64,000 nt of DNA from Bacillus alkalisoli. Lineage in GTDB: Bacteria; Bacillota; Bacilli; Bacillales; Bacillaceae_I. Location: the NCBI RefSeq assembly GCF_002797415.1, contig NZ_KZ454944.1, forward strand, positions 333,745-397,744, written 5' to 3'. Shown here piece by piece: positions 41,913-49,920 of the stretch (its first letter is position 1; each line of letters begins with the position of its first letter). The position numbers and the translations under genes were made by a program. The notes below the pieces were generated by a model, which did no database searches, had not been told where the DNA came from, and saw nothing but the letters and a program-made list of their open reading frames with translations.

Positions 41913-42152
41913 ATGAATAAACTATTATTAAAACTTTCTGGTACAGCTATTGCGGCAATGTTAGTGACAGGATGTGGCGTAAACAACGGTGATGTTCCTC
42001 CTCCAGAAGAACAGCCTCCAATGGAACAACCAGGTGAAACACCTCCTGGAACAGAGAATAACAACATGTACGATGAGGACATGGATGAGAACATGGATGA
42101 CATGGACGAAAACATGGATGACATGGACGACGAAACGAACACAGGTTCATAA
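41913..42152 (+). CDS. Small acidic lipoprotein (79 aa)
   Basis: Signal MNKLLLKLSGTAIAAMLVTG with lipobox Cys at residue 21 (LVTGC). The mature part is a Pro/Glu-rich stretch followed by repeats of DMDENMDDMDE type; the coding DNA has an 18-21 base repeat (ACATGGATGA words). GGAGG precedes the ATG. The extreme Asp/Glu/Met content suggests a metal- or cation-binding surface tail. Function unknown. Confidence 0.7.
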   Translation: MNKLLLKLSGTAIAAMLVTGCGVNNGDVPPPEEQPPMEQPGETPPGTENNNMYDEDMDENMDDMDENMDDMDDETNTGS

Positions 42153-42154
42153 TA

Positions 42155-42193
42155 AATAATAAAGGGACAGCGTTGGCTGTCTCTTTATTATTT
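42155..42193 (+). terminator. Terminator after the acidic lipoprotein
   Basis: Stem AATAATAAAG-GACAGC / GCTGTC-CTTTATTATT with a GTTG loop. Confidence 0.9.
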
Positions 42194-42203
42194 GTATTAA
42201 AAA

Positions 42204-42335
42204 AGCTGTTGATTGGAGCGAAATCCTTCGCTTTCCGCGGGGAGCGACGTGAGCCTCCTCGGCGTTCCGCCTGTGGGGTCTCACGCTTCGCTCTATTCCC
42301 GCAGGAGTCTTCGGATTTCGCTCCAATCAACAGCT
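42204..42335. repeat. Large palindromic repeat family E, copy 3
   Basis: Arms AGCTGTTGATTGGAGCGAAA / TTTCGCTCCAATCAACAGCT flank the same centre as copy 1 (GCTTTCCGCGGGG, GAGCCTCCTCG, GGGGTCTC, CCCGCAGGAGTC). Confidence 0.9.
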
Positions 42336-42400
42336 GAATTTGTTAGTGAAATATATTAATCAGTCATTATTATTTAAACCAGTTCCTATTATAACCAAGC

Positions 42401-42468
42401 GGGACAGAGGGACTGGTGCCGTGTCAACGGGTAGTGGACATGGTACCTGTCCCTCCTGTCACGCCACT
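42401..42468. repeat. Dispersed repeat family D
   Basis: AGCGGGACAGAGGGACTGG, GTGTCAACG, TGGACATGGTACCTGTCCC, TCCTGTCACG. Confidence 0.9.
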
Positions 42469-42940
42469 ATTTGAAATCCCAGACAATCATCCATTTTCCT
42501 TCTTCTTTTACTACGTATACTTCTTGGATGAAGTAGAAGTGGCCGTATTTGCCGCGGTATTCTTTTTTTACTGTGAAGTGGTGGGCGTTATGTAGTACGT
42601 CTCCGTCTTTGACGGCGCGCCAGTTTTTATTTTTGCCGCTATTCTTTATATGGAAAGAATATGCTTCTGCACCGAAGTGGCCGAAGAAGACGTGGTTGCG
42701 GTCTTGAATAAAGCTTGTTTTGGGAAATTTATCTTGCACGATTGGATGTAATAATTCCCACGCTTGACTATGCTGTTGAAGCTGCTCGTGTTTATAAAAT
42801 TCTTTCACCACATGCTCCGCTTTCCTGCCATCGGTTTGAAACAACTTCGCAAAAGAAAAAATTAACAGCACAACTGCTAAACCGATCAATATAAGTGGCA
42901 AAGGACTTTGCCGTCTTCCCAACCGTCGTCGTCTCCTCAT
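42467..42940 (-). CDS. Membrane-anchored NTF2-like protein
   Basis: A 157-residue protein: an Arg-rich N-terminus (MRRRRRLGRRQ), one membrane helix (about 13-32), then an extracytoplasmic NTF2/SnoaL-like domain with VVKEFYKHEQLQQHSQAWEL, LHPIVQDKFP and a closing VYVVKEEGKWMIVWDFK strand. ATG at 42940 follows GGAGAGG. The gene-free stretch downstream in window coordinates (42965-43360) holds two family G words and the upstream region of the polysaccharide operon. Confidence 0.7.
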   Translation of the reverse strand: MRRRRRLGRRQSPLPLILIGLAVVLLIFSFAKLFQTDGRKAEHVVKEFYKHEQLQQHSQAWELLHPIVQDKFPKTSFIQDRNHVFFGHFGAEAYSFHIKNSGKNKNWRAVKDGDVLHNAHHFTVKKEYRGKYGHFYFIQEVYVVKEEGKWMIVWDFK

Positions 42941-43360
42941 AAGATGAAAACCTCTCCTCACCAAACATAATTACACCATTATATGAGTTTGTCTCCCCAT
43001 CTATTACACCACCAGGGGCCTGACCTCCTTACGAAGAATTAGAATATAAACAAAAATACTTATACTAAGCAATCTTTAAAACAGGGGGTCTGGCCTCCCG
43101 CTTAGAAATCATAAAAAAACAATTACAAGGTCTCCTACCACCACATCCACAAACTTCGACACACATTCGACAAAAACCGATATATATGTCAAAACTTACA
43201 ACCGTTTTCAACAAAAAATTTCCTTTTCTTACAAACAATTTACCTTTACACTATAGATATATGACAAAGTTTTCTTTATAATATTCTTTGTGTGTAAAAA
43301 AAGGAAAAAATCCTTAACTAATATAAAATCGAAAACTTAGAAGAAAGTACGGGGGTCGAC

Positions 43361-44095
43361 ATGGAAGAAACCATTAGTTTAAAAGAATTATTTCAAACGA
43401 TACGAAAGCGCCTCAGTTTAATTATGTTAATTACGATCATCGCGACAACAGTAAGTGGAATGGTGAGTTTTTTCGTATTAACACCAATCTATCAATCTTC
43501 TACACAGATTCTAGTAAACCAATCAAAAAATGAGACTGGTCAGTATAGCTCAGCGGATATTCAATCAAACTTACAATTAATTAACACATATAACGAAATC
43601 ATTAAAAGTCCAGCTATTCTTTCCATTGTAAGTGAACAAGTTGGTGGGGGAGAAACAGCTGTATCTTTAAACTCAAAGGTTACCGTTAGTAGTGCGAACA
43701 ACTCTCAAGTTGTAAACATCAGAGTTGAACATGAAGACCCAGCAATGGCTGCATTAATTGCGAATGCAACGGCTACTGTATTCCAACGTGAAATTATTTC
43801 ACTTATGAACGTAGATAACGTAAATATTTTATCGGAAGCAACAGCAAGCACGTCTCCGGTAAAACCGAACCCGAAACTTAACATGGCGATTGCGTTAGTT
43901 GTTGGATTAATGGCTGGTGTAGGTTTAGCGTTCTTATTGGAGTTCTTAGATAATACAGTTAAATCCGAACAAGATGTAGAAAATCAATTAGGTTTACCAG
44001 TCTTGGGTGTTATTACAGTTATTTCAGAAGATGAATTAGCAGAAGTGGCAAAAGAAGCTAGGAAATCAAGGTTAAGAGGTGAGAAGAGTGCTTAA
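43361..44095 (+). CDS. Wzz/YveK-type chain-length protein and kinase modulator
   Basis: A 244-residue protein with the Wzz domain: two membrane helices (about 20-41 and 175-196) bracketing an extracellular domain (STQILVNQSKNETGQYSSAD). Pro-rich ASTSPVKPNPKLNMAIALVV leads into the second helix. In Firmicutes these proteins activate the cognate BY-kinase encoded next door and help set polysaccharide length (EpsA/CapA role). It is the first gene of the operon; a TATAAT (43277-43282) without a good -35 lies upstream. Its 3' end overlaps the kinase gene. Confidence 0.9.
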   Translation: MEETISLKELFQTIRKRLSLIMLITIIATTVSGMVSFFVLTPIYQSSTQILVNQSKNETGQYSSADIQSNLQLINTYNEIIKSPAILSIVSEQVGGGETAVSLNSKVTVSSANNSQVVNIRVEHEDPAMAALIANATATVFQREIISLMNVDNVNILSEATASTSPVKPNPKLNMAIALVVGLMAGVGLAFLLEFLDNTVKSEQDVENQLGLPVLGVITVISEDELAEVAKEARKSRLRGEKSA

Positions 44096-44789
44096 GAGAA
44101 AGAAGAATATAACTAATAATTCTACAAGCCGTCATTTAATTTCTCATTTGTTACCTAAGTCACCAATTTCGGAACAATACCGTACAATCCGTACGAATAT
44201 ACAATTCTCATCTGTGGATAGCGACATGCACACAATCATGGTTACTTCTAGTGGCCCTGGTGAGGGGAAATCTACGACTGCTGGTAATTTGGCAGTCGTG
44301 TTCGCGCAACAGGGGAAAAAAGTACTATATATTGATGCGGACTTACGTAAACCTACAGCACACTACACGTTTCAAATAGACAACTTTAAAGGGTTAACGA
44401 CTGTTTTAACAAAACAGTCTGTACTCATTCAAACAGTGGAAATGACGAAGGTGGAAAATCTAGATATTTTGACGAGTGGTCCAATCCCCCCTAACCCGGC
44501 TGAATTGTTAAGTTCAAGGGCAATGGATGAATTATTAAATGCTGCTAAAGATATTTATGATGTTATTGTTATTGATACTCCTCCGGTGTTGGCGGTTACC
44601 GATGCACAAATCTTAGCTAATAAATGTGATGGAACAATATTAGTAGTAGCAAGTAGTTCGACTGAAATAGAGTCTGCTACGAAATCTAAAGAATTATTAG
44701 AAGCAGCAAAAGCAAAGTTGCTAGGGGTTGTATTGAACAAAAAGAAAATGAAAGATAACTCTTATTACTATTACTACGGGGGGAAATAG
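44088..44789 (+). CDS. CpsD/CapB-type bacterial tyrosine kinase
   Basis: A 233-residue BY-kinase. Walker A is TSSGPGEGKSTTAGNLAVVF, Walker A' is KVLYIDADLRKPTAHY and Walker B is YDVIVIDTPPVLAVTDA; the C-terminus ends in a tyrosine cluster (NSYYYYYGGK), the autophosphorylation site. Works with the upstream Wzz-like protein to control exopolysaccharide export (EpsB role). GTG at 44088 has AGGTGAGA just upstream and overlaps the previous gene by 8 bases. A terminator-like hairpin overlaps its stop. Confidence 0.92.
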   Translation: MLKRKKNITNNSTSRHLISHLLPKSPISEQYRTIRTNIQFSSVDSDMHTIMVTSSGPGEGKSTTAGNLAVVFAQQGKKVLYIDADLRKPTAHYTFQIDNFKGLTTVLTKQSVLIQTVEMTKVENLDILTSGPIPPNPAELLSSRAMDELLNAAKDIYDVIVIDTPPVLAVTDAQILANKCDGTILVVASSSTEIESATKSKELLEAAKAKLLGVVLNKKKMKDNSYYYYYGGK

Positions 44790-44816
44790 GGTCCTTTAAA
44801 CCCCTCCTATTTTTTA
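44784..44816 (+). terminator. Internal terminator after the kinase gene
   Basis: AAATAGGG pairs with CCTATTTTTT across GTCCTTTAAACCCCT; followed by six T. It lies within the exopolysaccharide operon, upstream of the candidate antitermination RNA. Confidence 0.6.
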
Positions 44817-44941
44817 ATACGAAAATAGGTAAAAGTACCTATGTCGAAATTAGTCGAATATTGCTAGACAGGTGTAAACTAGCTGTTAGCTGTTAGGAAA
44901 AGCAAAACCGTCTTGACCCTAACGAAATAGAGAACCAAAGT

Positions 44942-45004
44942 GAACAGAGGGACTGGCACCGTGTCAACGATAGTGGACTTGGTACCTGTCCCTCCTGTCC
45001 ACGC
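44942..45004. repeat. Dispersed repeat family D
   Basis: AACAGAGGGACTGGCACC, GTGTCAACG, TGGACTTGGTACCTGTCCC, TCCTGTCC. Confidence 0.9.
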
Positions 45005-45044
45005 TCGAAGAACGAAAAACAGGTAATGTCTCCTAACCTTTATC

Positions 45045-45136
45045 AACGGAGGCACTCGGTTGTCCCGATGGGTATTCATTTACCTTAGACACATTACGTT
45101 GTCATAGGGATGATGTGAGGTGGGGTTGAATGCCCT
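45045..45136 (+). ncRNA. Candidate EAR (eps-associated RNA) antitermination element
   Basis: The 750-base gap between the BY-kinase and CapD-type genes is where B. subtilis carries EAR, an RNA that makes RNA polymerase ignore terminators through the eps operon. Within the gap, 45045-45136 is free of dispersed repeats and can form several helices: TCGG (45056-45059) with CCGA (45065-45068); GGGTATTCA (45070-45078) with TGAATGCCC (45127-45135); CACAT (45090-45094) with ATGTG (45113-45117); GACA with TGTC. The crossing or nested long-range pairs suit a compact RNA. The identification rests on position and structure; the covariance model was not run. Confidence 0.6.
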
Positions 45137-45223
45137 TTTTAGGTGATAGGCGTTAGCTATTAGGTGTTAGGTTAATAATTTAAAACCAAACCACCTAACA
45201 ACTAACGCCTTACATCTATTAAC

Positions 45224-45283
45224 TTAAAAGAAAAGATGTGATTATTAACGATCCCAACTTAGTAATTACATCTTTTCTTTTAA
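45224..45283. repeat. 16-bp inverted repeat in the eps leader gap
   Basis: TTAAAAGAAAAGATGT (45224-45239) and ACATCTTTTCTTTTAA (45268-45283), perfect match, 28-base loop; no T-run. It is sandwiched between family F words and a family D copy. Confidence 0.8.
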
Positions 45284-45298
45284 ATCAAACAAGCGAAG

Positions 45299-45362
45299 TG
45301 GACAGAGGGACTGGTACGTTGTCAACGATAGTGGACAATGTTACCTGTCCCTCCTGTCCAGG
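45299..45362. repeat. Dispersed repeat family D
   Basis: GGACAGAGGGACTGGTACG, TTGTCAACG, AATGTTACCTGTCCCTCC, TGTCC. Confidence 0.85.
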
Positions 45363-45542
45363 AAGCGTTAGAACTACAACAAAGATAAATAGTTGGTTAG
45401 GTCTTGAAAACCTATACCTGATGTTGCCTTTCTAACCCCTAACAGCTAACGCCTAACACCATAAAAAAAGCATGAGGTGGCCCTTCGGTCCACGTCTCAT
45501 TTTCATTACATATTCATAAATGGAAGAAAAGGAGGAATTGTG

Positions 45543-47369
45543 TTGACGTACAAAAAACGGCTATCATTTCTTATTATTATTGATTCATTAATTGTTATAT
45601 CTGCTATATATATTGGATTTTGGTTGTTGAATCCACATTTTAATGTGTTTCAATCGAATACGTTATTAATGAGCTCTCTTACATTGTTAATTTGGCATCA
45701 TTGTTTTGCTTATGGATACAAGCTATATAACAAGGCTTGGGAGTACGCGAGTGTTGGAGAGTTAATTTCGATTACGAAAGCCGTTACGTTTTCTGTATTA
45801 ATTACAAGTGTCCTTCAGTTTATGTTTACTGGTGATATTTTCGTTCGAGTGTTAATAATTACTTGGATGTTGCACGTGTTATTAATAGGTGGATCACGTT
45901 TTTCGTGGCGTATGTATCGCGATACGTTTATACGTAGGCGTAAAGATAAGAAGCGCGTGTTGATTGTTGGAGCAGGAGCGGCTGGAACGATGGTTGCTCG
46001 TCAGTTGTTGCAAAATGCTGAAGCAGATATGGAGCCAGTTGTGTTTGTGGATGATGATGAAAGAAAGCATAGATTGCAAGTGCTTGGTGTGCCAGTAGTA
46101 GGCGGGAAAGATGCGATAGAATCGGCTGTAGTAGATTACGAGATTGATAGTATTATTATTGCGATTCCTTCTTTGAGTAAAAAGGAATTAAATGAGATTT
46201 TTGAAGAGTGTAGTAAGACGAAGATTAAGCCGCAAATACTGCCGATGATTGAGGACATATTAATAGGAAAGTTGTCGGTTAATAGTTTCCGCGAGATTCA
46301 AGTGGAAGACTTGTTAGGTCGTGAGCCGGTTGAGTTGGATATGGAGAGTATTTCGGAGTCGATTACTGGTAAGACGGTGTTGGTTACTGGTGCTGGTGGT
46401 TCGATTGGGTCGGAGATTTGTCGTCAAATAAGTAGTTTTAATCCAAAACGACTGGTGTTAGTTGGACATGGGGAGAATAGTATTTATTTGATTGATATGG
46501 AGTTAAGGAAGCAGTATGGTGAGATGATTGATATTGTTCCGGTGATTGGAGATATTCAGGATCGTGCCCGGATGTTTTCGGTGATGGAGCAGTTCCAACC
46601 GGATGTTGTGTATCATGCGGCGGCTCATAAGCATGTGCCACTTATGGAGTACAATCCAGTTGAAGCGGTGAAGAATAATGTGATTGGGACGAAGAATGTT
46701 GCGGAGGCGTGTGACACCTTCGGCGTCGATACTTTTGTTTTAGTTTCTTCGGATAAGGCTGTTAATCCTACGAATGTGATGGGGTCTACTAAGAGGATTG
46801 CGGAGATGGTTGTGCAGAATCTAGCTAAGGTTAGTAAGACGAAGTATGTGGCGGTTCGGTTTGGGAATGTGCTTGGTAGTCGTGGGAGTGTTATTCCGTT
46901 GTTTAAGAAGCAGATTCAAGCTGGTGGGCCTGTTACGGTTACGCATCCGGATATGACGAGGTATTTTATGACGATACCAGAAGCGTCGAGACTAGTAATA
47001 CAAGCTGGTACACTTGCGCGTGGTGGAGAAATATTTGTGTTGGATATGGGTGAGCCTGTTAAGATAGTAGATTTAGCTAGGAATGTAATTAAGCTTTCTG
47101 GTTATTCAGTTGAAGAGATAGGGATTGAGTTTTCTGGGATTAGGCCTGGGGAGAAGATGTATGAAGAGTTGTTAGGCGAAGGTGAAGTACATGGGGATGC
47201 GATTTTCCCGAAAATATTTATTGGTAAGACAACTTTAATTCCGATGCATTTGGTGGATAATTTGGTTGATGGTTATTCGGAAATGAGTAGTGCGGAAGTT
47301 CAGGAGTATGTTTTGGGTCTAGCAAATAACAGATTCGAAATCAATGATAACAAACAACTTCAAGCCTAA
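45543..47369 (+). CDS. CapD/PglF-type UDP-sugar 4,6-dehydratase (EpsC-like)
   Basis: A 608-residue membrane enzyme: four N-terminal helices (about 10-115), a CoA-binding-like Rossmann domain (RVLIVGAGAAGTMVARQLL) and the catalytic SDR domain (about 280-600) with VLVTGAGGSIGSEICRQI, YHAAAHKHVPLMEYNP and VSSDKAVNPTNVMGSTKR. It likely makes the 4-keto-6-deoxy precursor for a bacillosamine-type or related amino sugar that starts the repeat unit. The start is TTG at 45543 or GTG at 45540, after GGAGG (45531-45535). The SDR half is G/T-rich. Confidence 0.9.
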   Translation: MTYKKRLSFLIIIDSLIVISAIYIGFWLLNPHFNVFQSNTLLMSSLTLLIWHHCFAYGYKLYNKAWEYASVGELISITKAVTFSVLITSVLQFMFTGDIFVRVLIITWMLHVLLIGGSRFSWRMYRDTFIRRRKDKKRVLIVGAGAAGTMVARQLLQNAEADMEPVVFVDDDERKHRLQVLGVPVVGGKDAIESAVVDYEIDSIIIAIPSLSKKELNEIFEECSKTKIKPQILPMIEDILIGKLSVNSFREIQVEDLLGREPVELDMESISESITGKTVLVTGAGGSIGSEICRQISSFNPKRLVLVGHGENSIYLIDMELRKQYGEMIDIVPVIGDIQDRARMFSVMEQFQPDVVYHAAAHKHVPLMEYNPVEAVKNNVIGTKNVAEACDTFGVDTFVLVSSDKAVNPTNVMGSTKRIAEMVVQNLAKVSKTKYVAVRFGNVLGSRGSVIPLFKKQIQAGGPVTVTHPDMTRYFMTIPEASRLVIQAGTLARGGEIFVLDMGEPVKIVDLARNVIKLSGYSVEEIGIEFSGIRPGEKMYEELLGEGEVHGDAIFPKIFIGKTTLIPMHLVDNLVDGYSEMSSAEVQEYVLGLANNRFEINDNKQLQA

Positions 47370-47550
47370 CAGCTAACAAATAACGAATAATACCTAAGTT
47401 TATAATTAATAGGTTTGATGGGGAAGAGGTTGAGGCTCTTCGAGCTTAGAAATGTTAGATGAGAGGTATTAACCCTTTCGGGTTAATAGTAACTATCGCC
47501 CTTTGGGCTACTCTTTAGGAATAGATGATTAACATTGGGGTGCTGATTAT

Positions 47551-48435
47551 ATGAAGAAAGTTCGTAAAGCGATAATTCCTGCTGCTGGTTTAGGGACGAG
47601 GTTTTTACCAGCAACGAAGGCGATGCCGAAAGAGATGTTGCCGATTGTAGATAAGCCTACGATTCAATATATAGTGGAAGAAGCTGTGGCTTCTGGGATT
47701 GAGGATATTATTATTGTTACTGGTAAGGGTAAGAGAGCGATTGAGGATCATTTTGATAATTCTTTTGAGCTTGAGAAAAATTTAATGGAAAAAGAGAAGT
47801 TTGATTTGTTGGAAAAGGTACAAGCTTCTTCTAAGGTAGAAATACATTACATTCGTCAAAAAGATCCAAGAGGGCTTGGGCATGCTGTGTGGTGTGCGCG
47901 TAAGTTTATTGGGGATGAGCCGTTTGCTGTGTTGTTAGGTGATGATATTGTACAAGCAGAAACTCCTTGTTTGAAGCAGTTGATGAATGAGTATGATAAG
48001 ACGTTATCATCTGTAATTGGGGTGCAGACTGTGCTGGAGAGTGAAACACATAGGTATGGGATTATTGATCCTTCGGTTCAGAATGGTCGTAGTTATCAAG
48101 TGGATAATTTTGTAGAGAAGCCCGCCCAGGGTACGGCTCCCTCTAATCTTGCGATTATGGGGCGTTATATTTTAACACCAGAAATCTTTATGTTTTTAGA
48201 GAGACAGGAGGCTGGTGCTGGTGGAGAGATACAGTTGACGGATGCGATTCAGAAGTTGAATGAGATTCAGCGTGTGTTTGCTTATGATTTTGAGGGTAAG
48301 CGTTATGATGTTGGGGAGAAGATTGGGTTTGTGAAGACGACGTTGGAGTTTGCGATGAGGGATGAGAAGTTGAGGGAAGAGTTGTTGCCGTTTTTGGTGG
48401 AGATGGTGGAGAGTTCTAAAGTTTCTCTTAAGTAA
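47551..48435 (+). CDS. galU: UTP-glucose-1-phosphate uridylyltransferase
   Basis: A 294-residue enzyme making UDP-glucose from UTP and glucose-1-phosphate. The N-terminal nucleotide loop is [20 protein letters not shown], then [19 protein letters not shown]; the sugar-phosphate region contains [19 protein letters not shown] and the substrate-binding FVEKP. Full length. GGGGTG upstream of the ATG. The 47370-47550 leader contains short CCCTTCGGG-type hairpins. Confidence 0.95.
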   Translation: MKKVRKAIIPAAGLGTRFLPATKAMPKEMLPIVDKPTIQYIVEEAVASGIEDIIIVTGKGKRAIEDHFDNSFELEKNLMEKEKFDLLEKVQASSKVEIHYIRQKDPRGLGHAVWCARKFIGDEPFAVLLGDDIVQAETPCLKQLMNEYDKTLSSVIGVQTVLESETHRYGIIDPSVQNGRSYQVDNFVEKPAQGTAPSNLAIMGRYILTPEIFMFLERQEAGAGGEIQLTDAIQKLNEIQRVFAYDFEGKRYDVGEKIGFVKTTLEFAMRDEKLREELLPFLVEMVESSKVSLK

Positions 48436-48517
48436 TTGCAACCCTTCGGGTTTGAAAAATATCTTGCTGCATCTTAGATCTGCATAAGGAAGTTATTTTC
48501 TTAGGGGGAGATCTAAG

Positions 48518-48895
48518 GTGTGGAAAAGTAAATTCAATTTTATTAGTAATTGTAGAGGATTAACTTTAATAGAACTTTTAGTCACGGTAGTGATATTGGC
48601 TATCATTTCAGCCATTGCTGTTCCAGCAGTTATAGGGTTGATTGAGAAGTCTAGGGAAGATGTTTGTGTTGCTAATAGGTTAGAGTTGAAGAGGTATTAT
48701 GAGAGAGAGTTCGTGTTGAGTGGATTGGAACATAAACCTGAACTTTTTGAGCAGAGTATGATGGAGTTTGGGGAGGAAGTTTGTCCTGTTGGTGGAGTTA
48801 TTACTTATGTCGATGGGAATGTTCTGTGTAGTGAGCATTCTGATGCGGGTGCTGGTGATGATGAGGACGATGATGGAGATGTTCCGTACTTTTAA
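48518..48895 (+). CDS. Type IV prepilin-like protein
   Basis: A 125-residue protein with a 14-residue basic leader ending in Gly followed by LTLIELLVTVVILAIISAIA, the class III prepilin signal with Glu at +5. The rest is short, has three Cys, and ends in an acidic tail (GAGDDEDDDGDVPYF). Such proteins need a prepilin peptidase, none of which is visible here. It lies within an exopolysaccharide operon between galU and the sugar transferase, an unexpected place; it might form a pseudopilus or an anchored matrix protein. GTG start after GGGGGAG. Confidence 0.8.
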   Translation: MWKSKFNFISNCRGLTLIELLVTVVILAIISAIAVPAVIGLIEKSREDVCVANRLELKRYYEREFVLSGLEHKPELFEQSMMEFGEEVCPVGGVITYVDGNVLCSEHSDAGAGDDEDDDGDVPYF

Positions 48896-49253
48896 GCTTT
48901 GGAGTGGTGGGAGTTAAGGTGGCTTCTGCCCTTCGGGCTGTTGGTTATTGAATGGTGGTAGGGAACTGACTATCGTGGTTAGATATAACGCTAAAAGCCT
49001 TGCGGGATAAGGGTTTAAGGGCATATTTAGTGAGGATTATAAATTGATTGAATGCTATATTTAATAGGAAGAAACTCGGTTTAGGGTGATTAATGCAAGA
49101 ATATCTATTTCGTATTTGTTAGGTAGATTGAATAGATATTACGAGGTGGCTATCGGATATAGATGGGGTTTAGTAGGTTAGTAGTTGGTTGGAGTGAGTG
49201 CGTTCCAGTTAAGTCCTAACAAACTAATTAAACTTTCAAGGAGTGTAACGGAG
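48896..49253. other. Gene-free interval between prepilin and sugar transferase genes
   Basis: This 358-base stretch has a GCCCTTCGGGC hairpin (about 48930) and AT-rich leader sequence; no open frame with a ribosome binding site, no dispersed repeat of families A-E. Confidence 0.5.
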
Positions 49254-49904
49254 ATGTACATGAAAATAAAAAGGTTAATAGATATAGTTCTATCTTTAGT
49301 AGGGTTGATAGTGTTGTCCCCTATTTTTTTAATTCTTATTGTGGGAATTAAATTAGATTCAAAGGGTCCTATTCTGTTCAAACAAAAGCGTGTTGGAATT
49401 AACAAAACACATTTTAATATTTTAAAGTTTCGTACGATGAAGATTGATACACCTAAAGATACTCCAACACATTTATTAGATAATCCAGATCAGTATATTA
49501 CAAAGATGGGGAAGTTTTTAAGAAAAACATCATTAGATGAGCTACCTCAGATTTTGAATATTTTCGTTGGACAGATGAGTATTATTGGCCCTAGACCAGC
49601 ATTATGGAATCAGTACGATCTTATTGCTGAACGTGATAAATATGGTGCAAATGATGTACCACCGGGGTTAACGGGTTGGGCGCAGATTAATGGTAGGGAT
49701 GAACTTCCTATTGAAGTGAAGGCCAAGCTAGATGGAGATTATGTAAATAAAATAGGATTTGGTATGGATGTAAAATGTTTCTTTGGAACGATTGTGAGTG
49801 TTGTTAGTAGTGATGGTGTTGTTGAAGGTGGGACGGGGACAACAGCAAAGAAAGAAGTAGCAGCGACAAAAGAGAAAAACTCAACAGGAAAATCATCAGA
49901 GTAA
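49254..49904 (+). CDS. Priming sugar-phosphate transferase (EpsL-like)
   Basis: A 216-residue polyprenol-phosphate glycosyl-phosphotransferase. One membrane re-entrant helix (about 8-30, IDIVLSLVGLIVLSPIFLIL), then GPILFKQKRVG, FKFRTMKID-type motif (ILKFRTMKIDTPKD), RKTSLDELPQILNIFVG and the catalytic block GPRPALWNQYD. It places the first sugar-phosphate on undecaprenyl phosphate to start the repeat unit. The short form, without the multi-helix N-terminus, is typical of Firmicutes initiators. ATG at 49254 or 49260; AAGGAG and GGAG favour the two equally. Confidence 0.9.
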   Translation: MYMKIKRLIDIVLSLVGLIVLSPIFLILIVGIKLDSKGPILFKQKRVGINKTHFNILKFRTMKIDTPKDTPTHLLDNPDQYITKMGKFLRKTSLDELPQILNIFVGQMSIIGPRPALWNQYDLIAERDKYGANDVPPGLTGWAQINGRDELPIEVKAKLDGDYVNKIGFGMDVKCFFGTIVSVVSSDGVVEGGTGTTAKKEVAATKEKNSTGKSSE

Positions 49905-49920
49905 TGGAGGGTGTGTAGGT

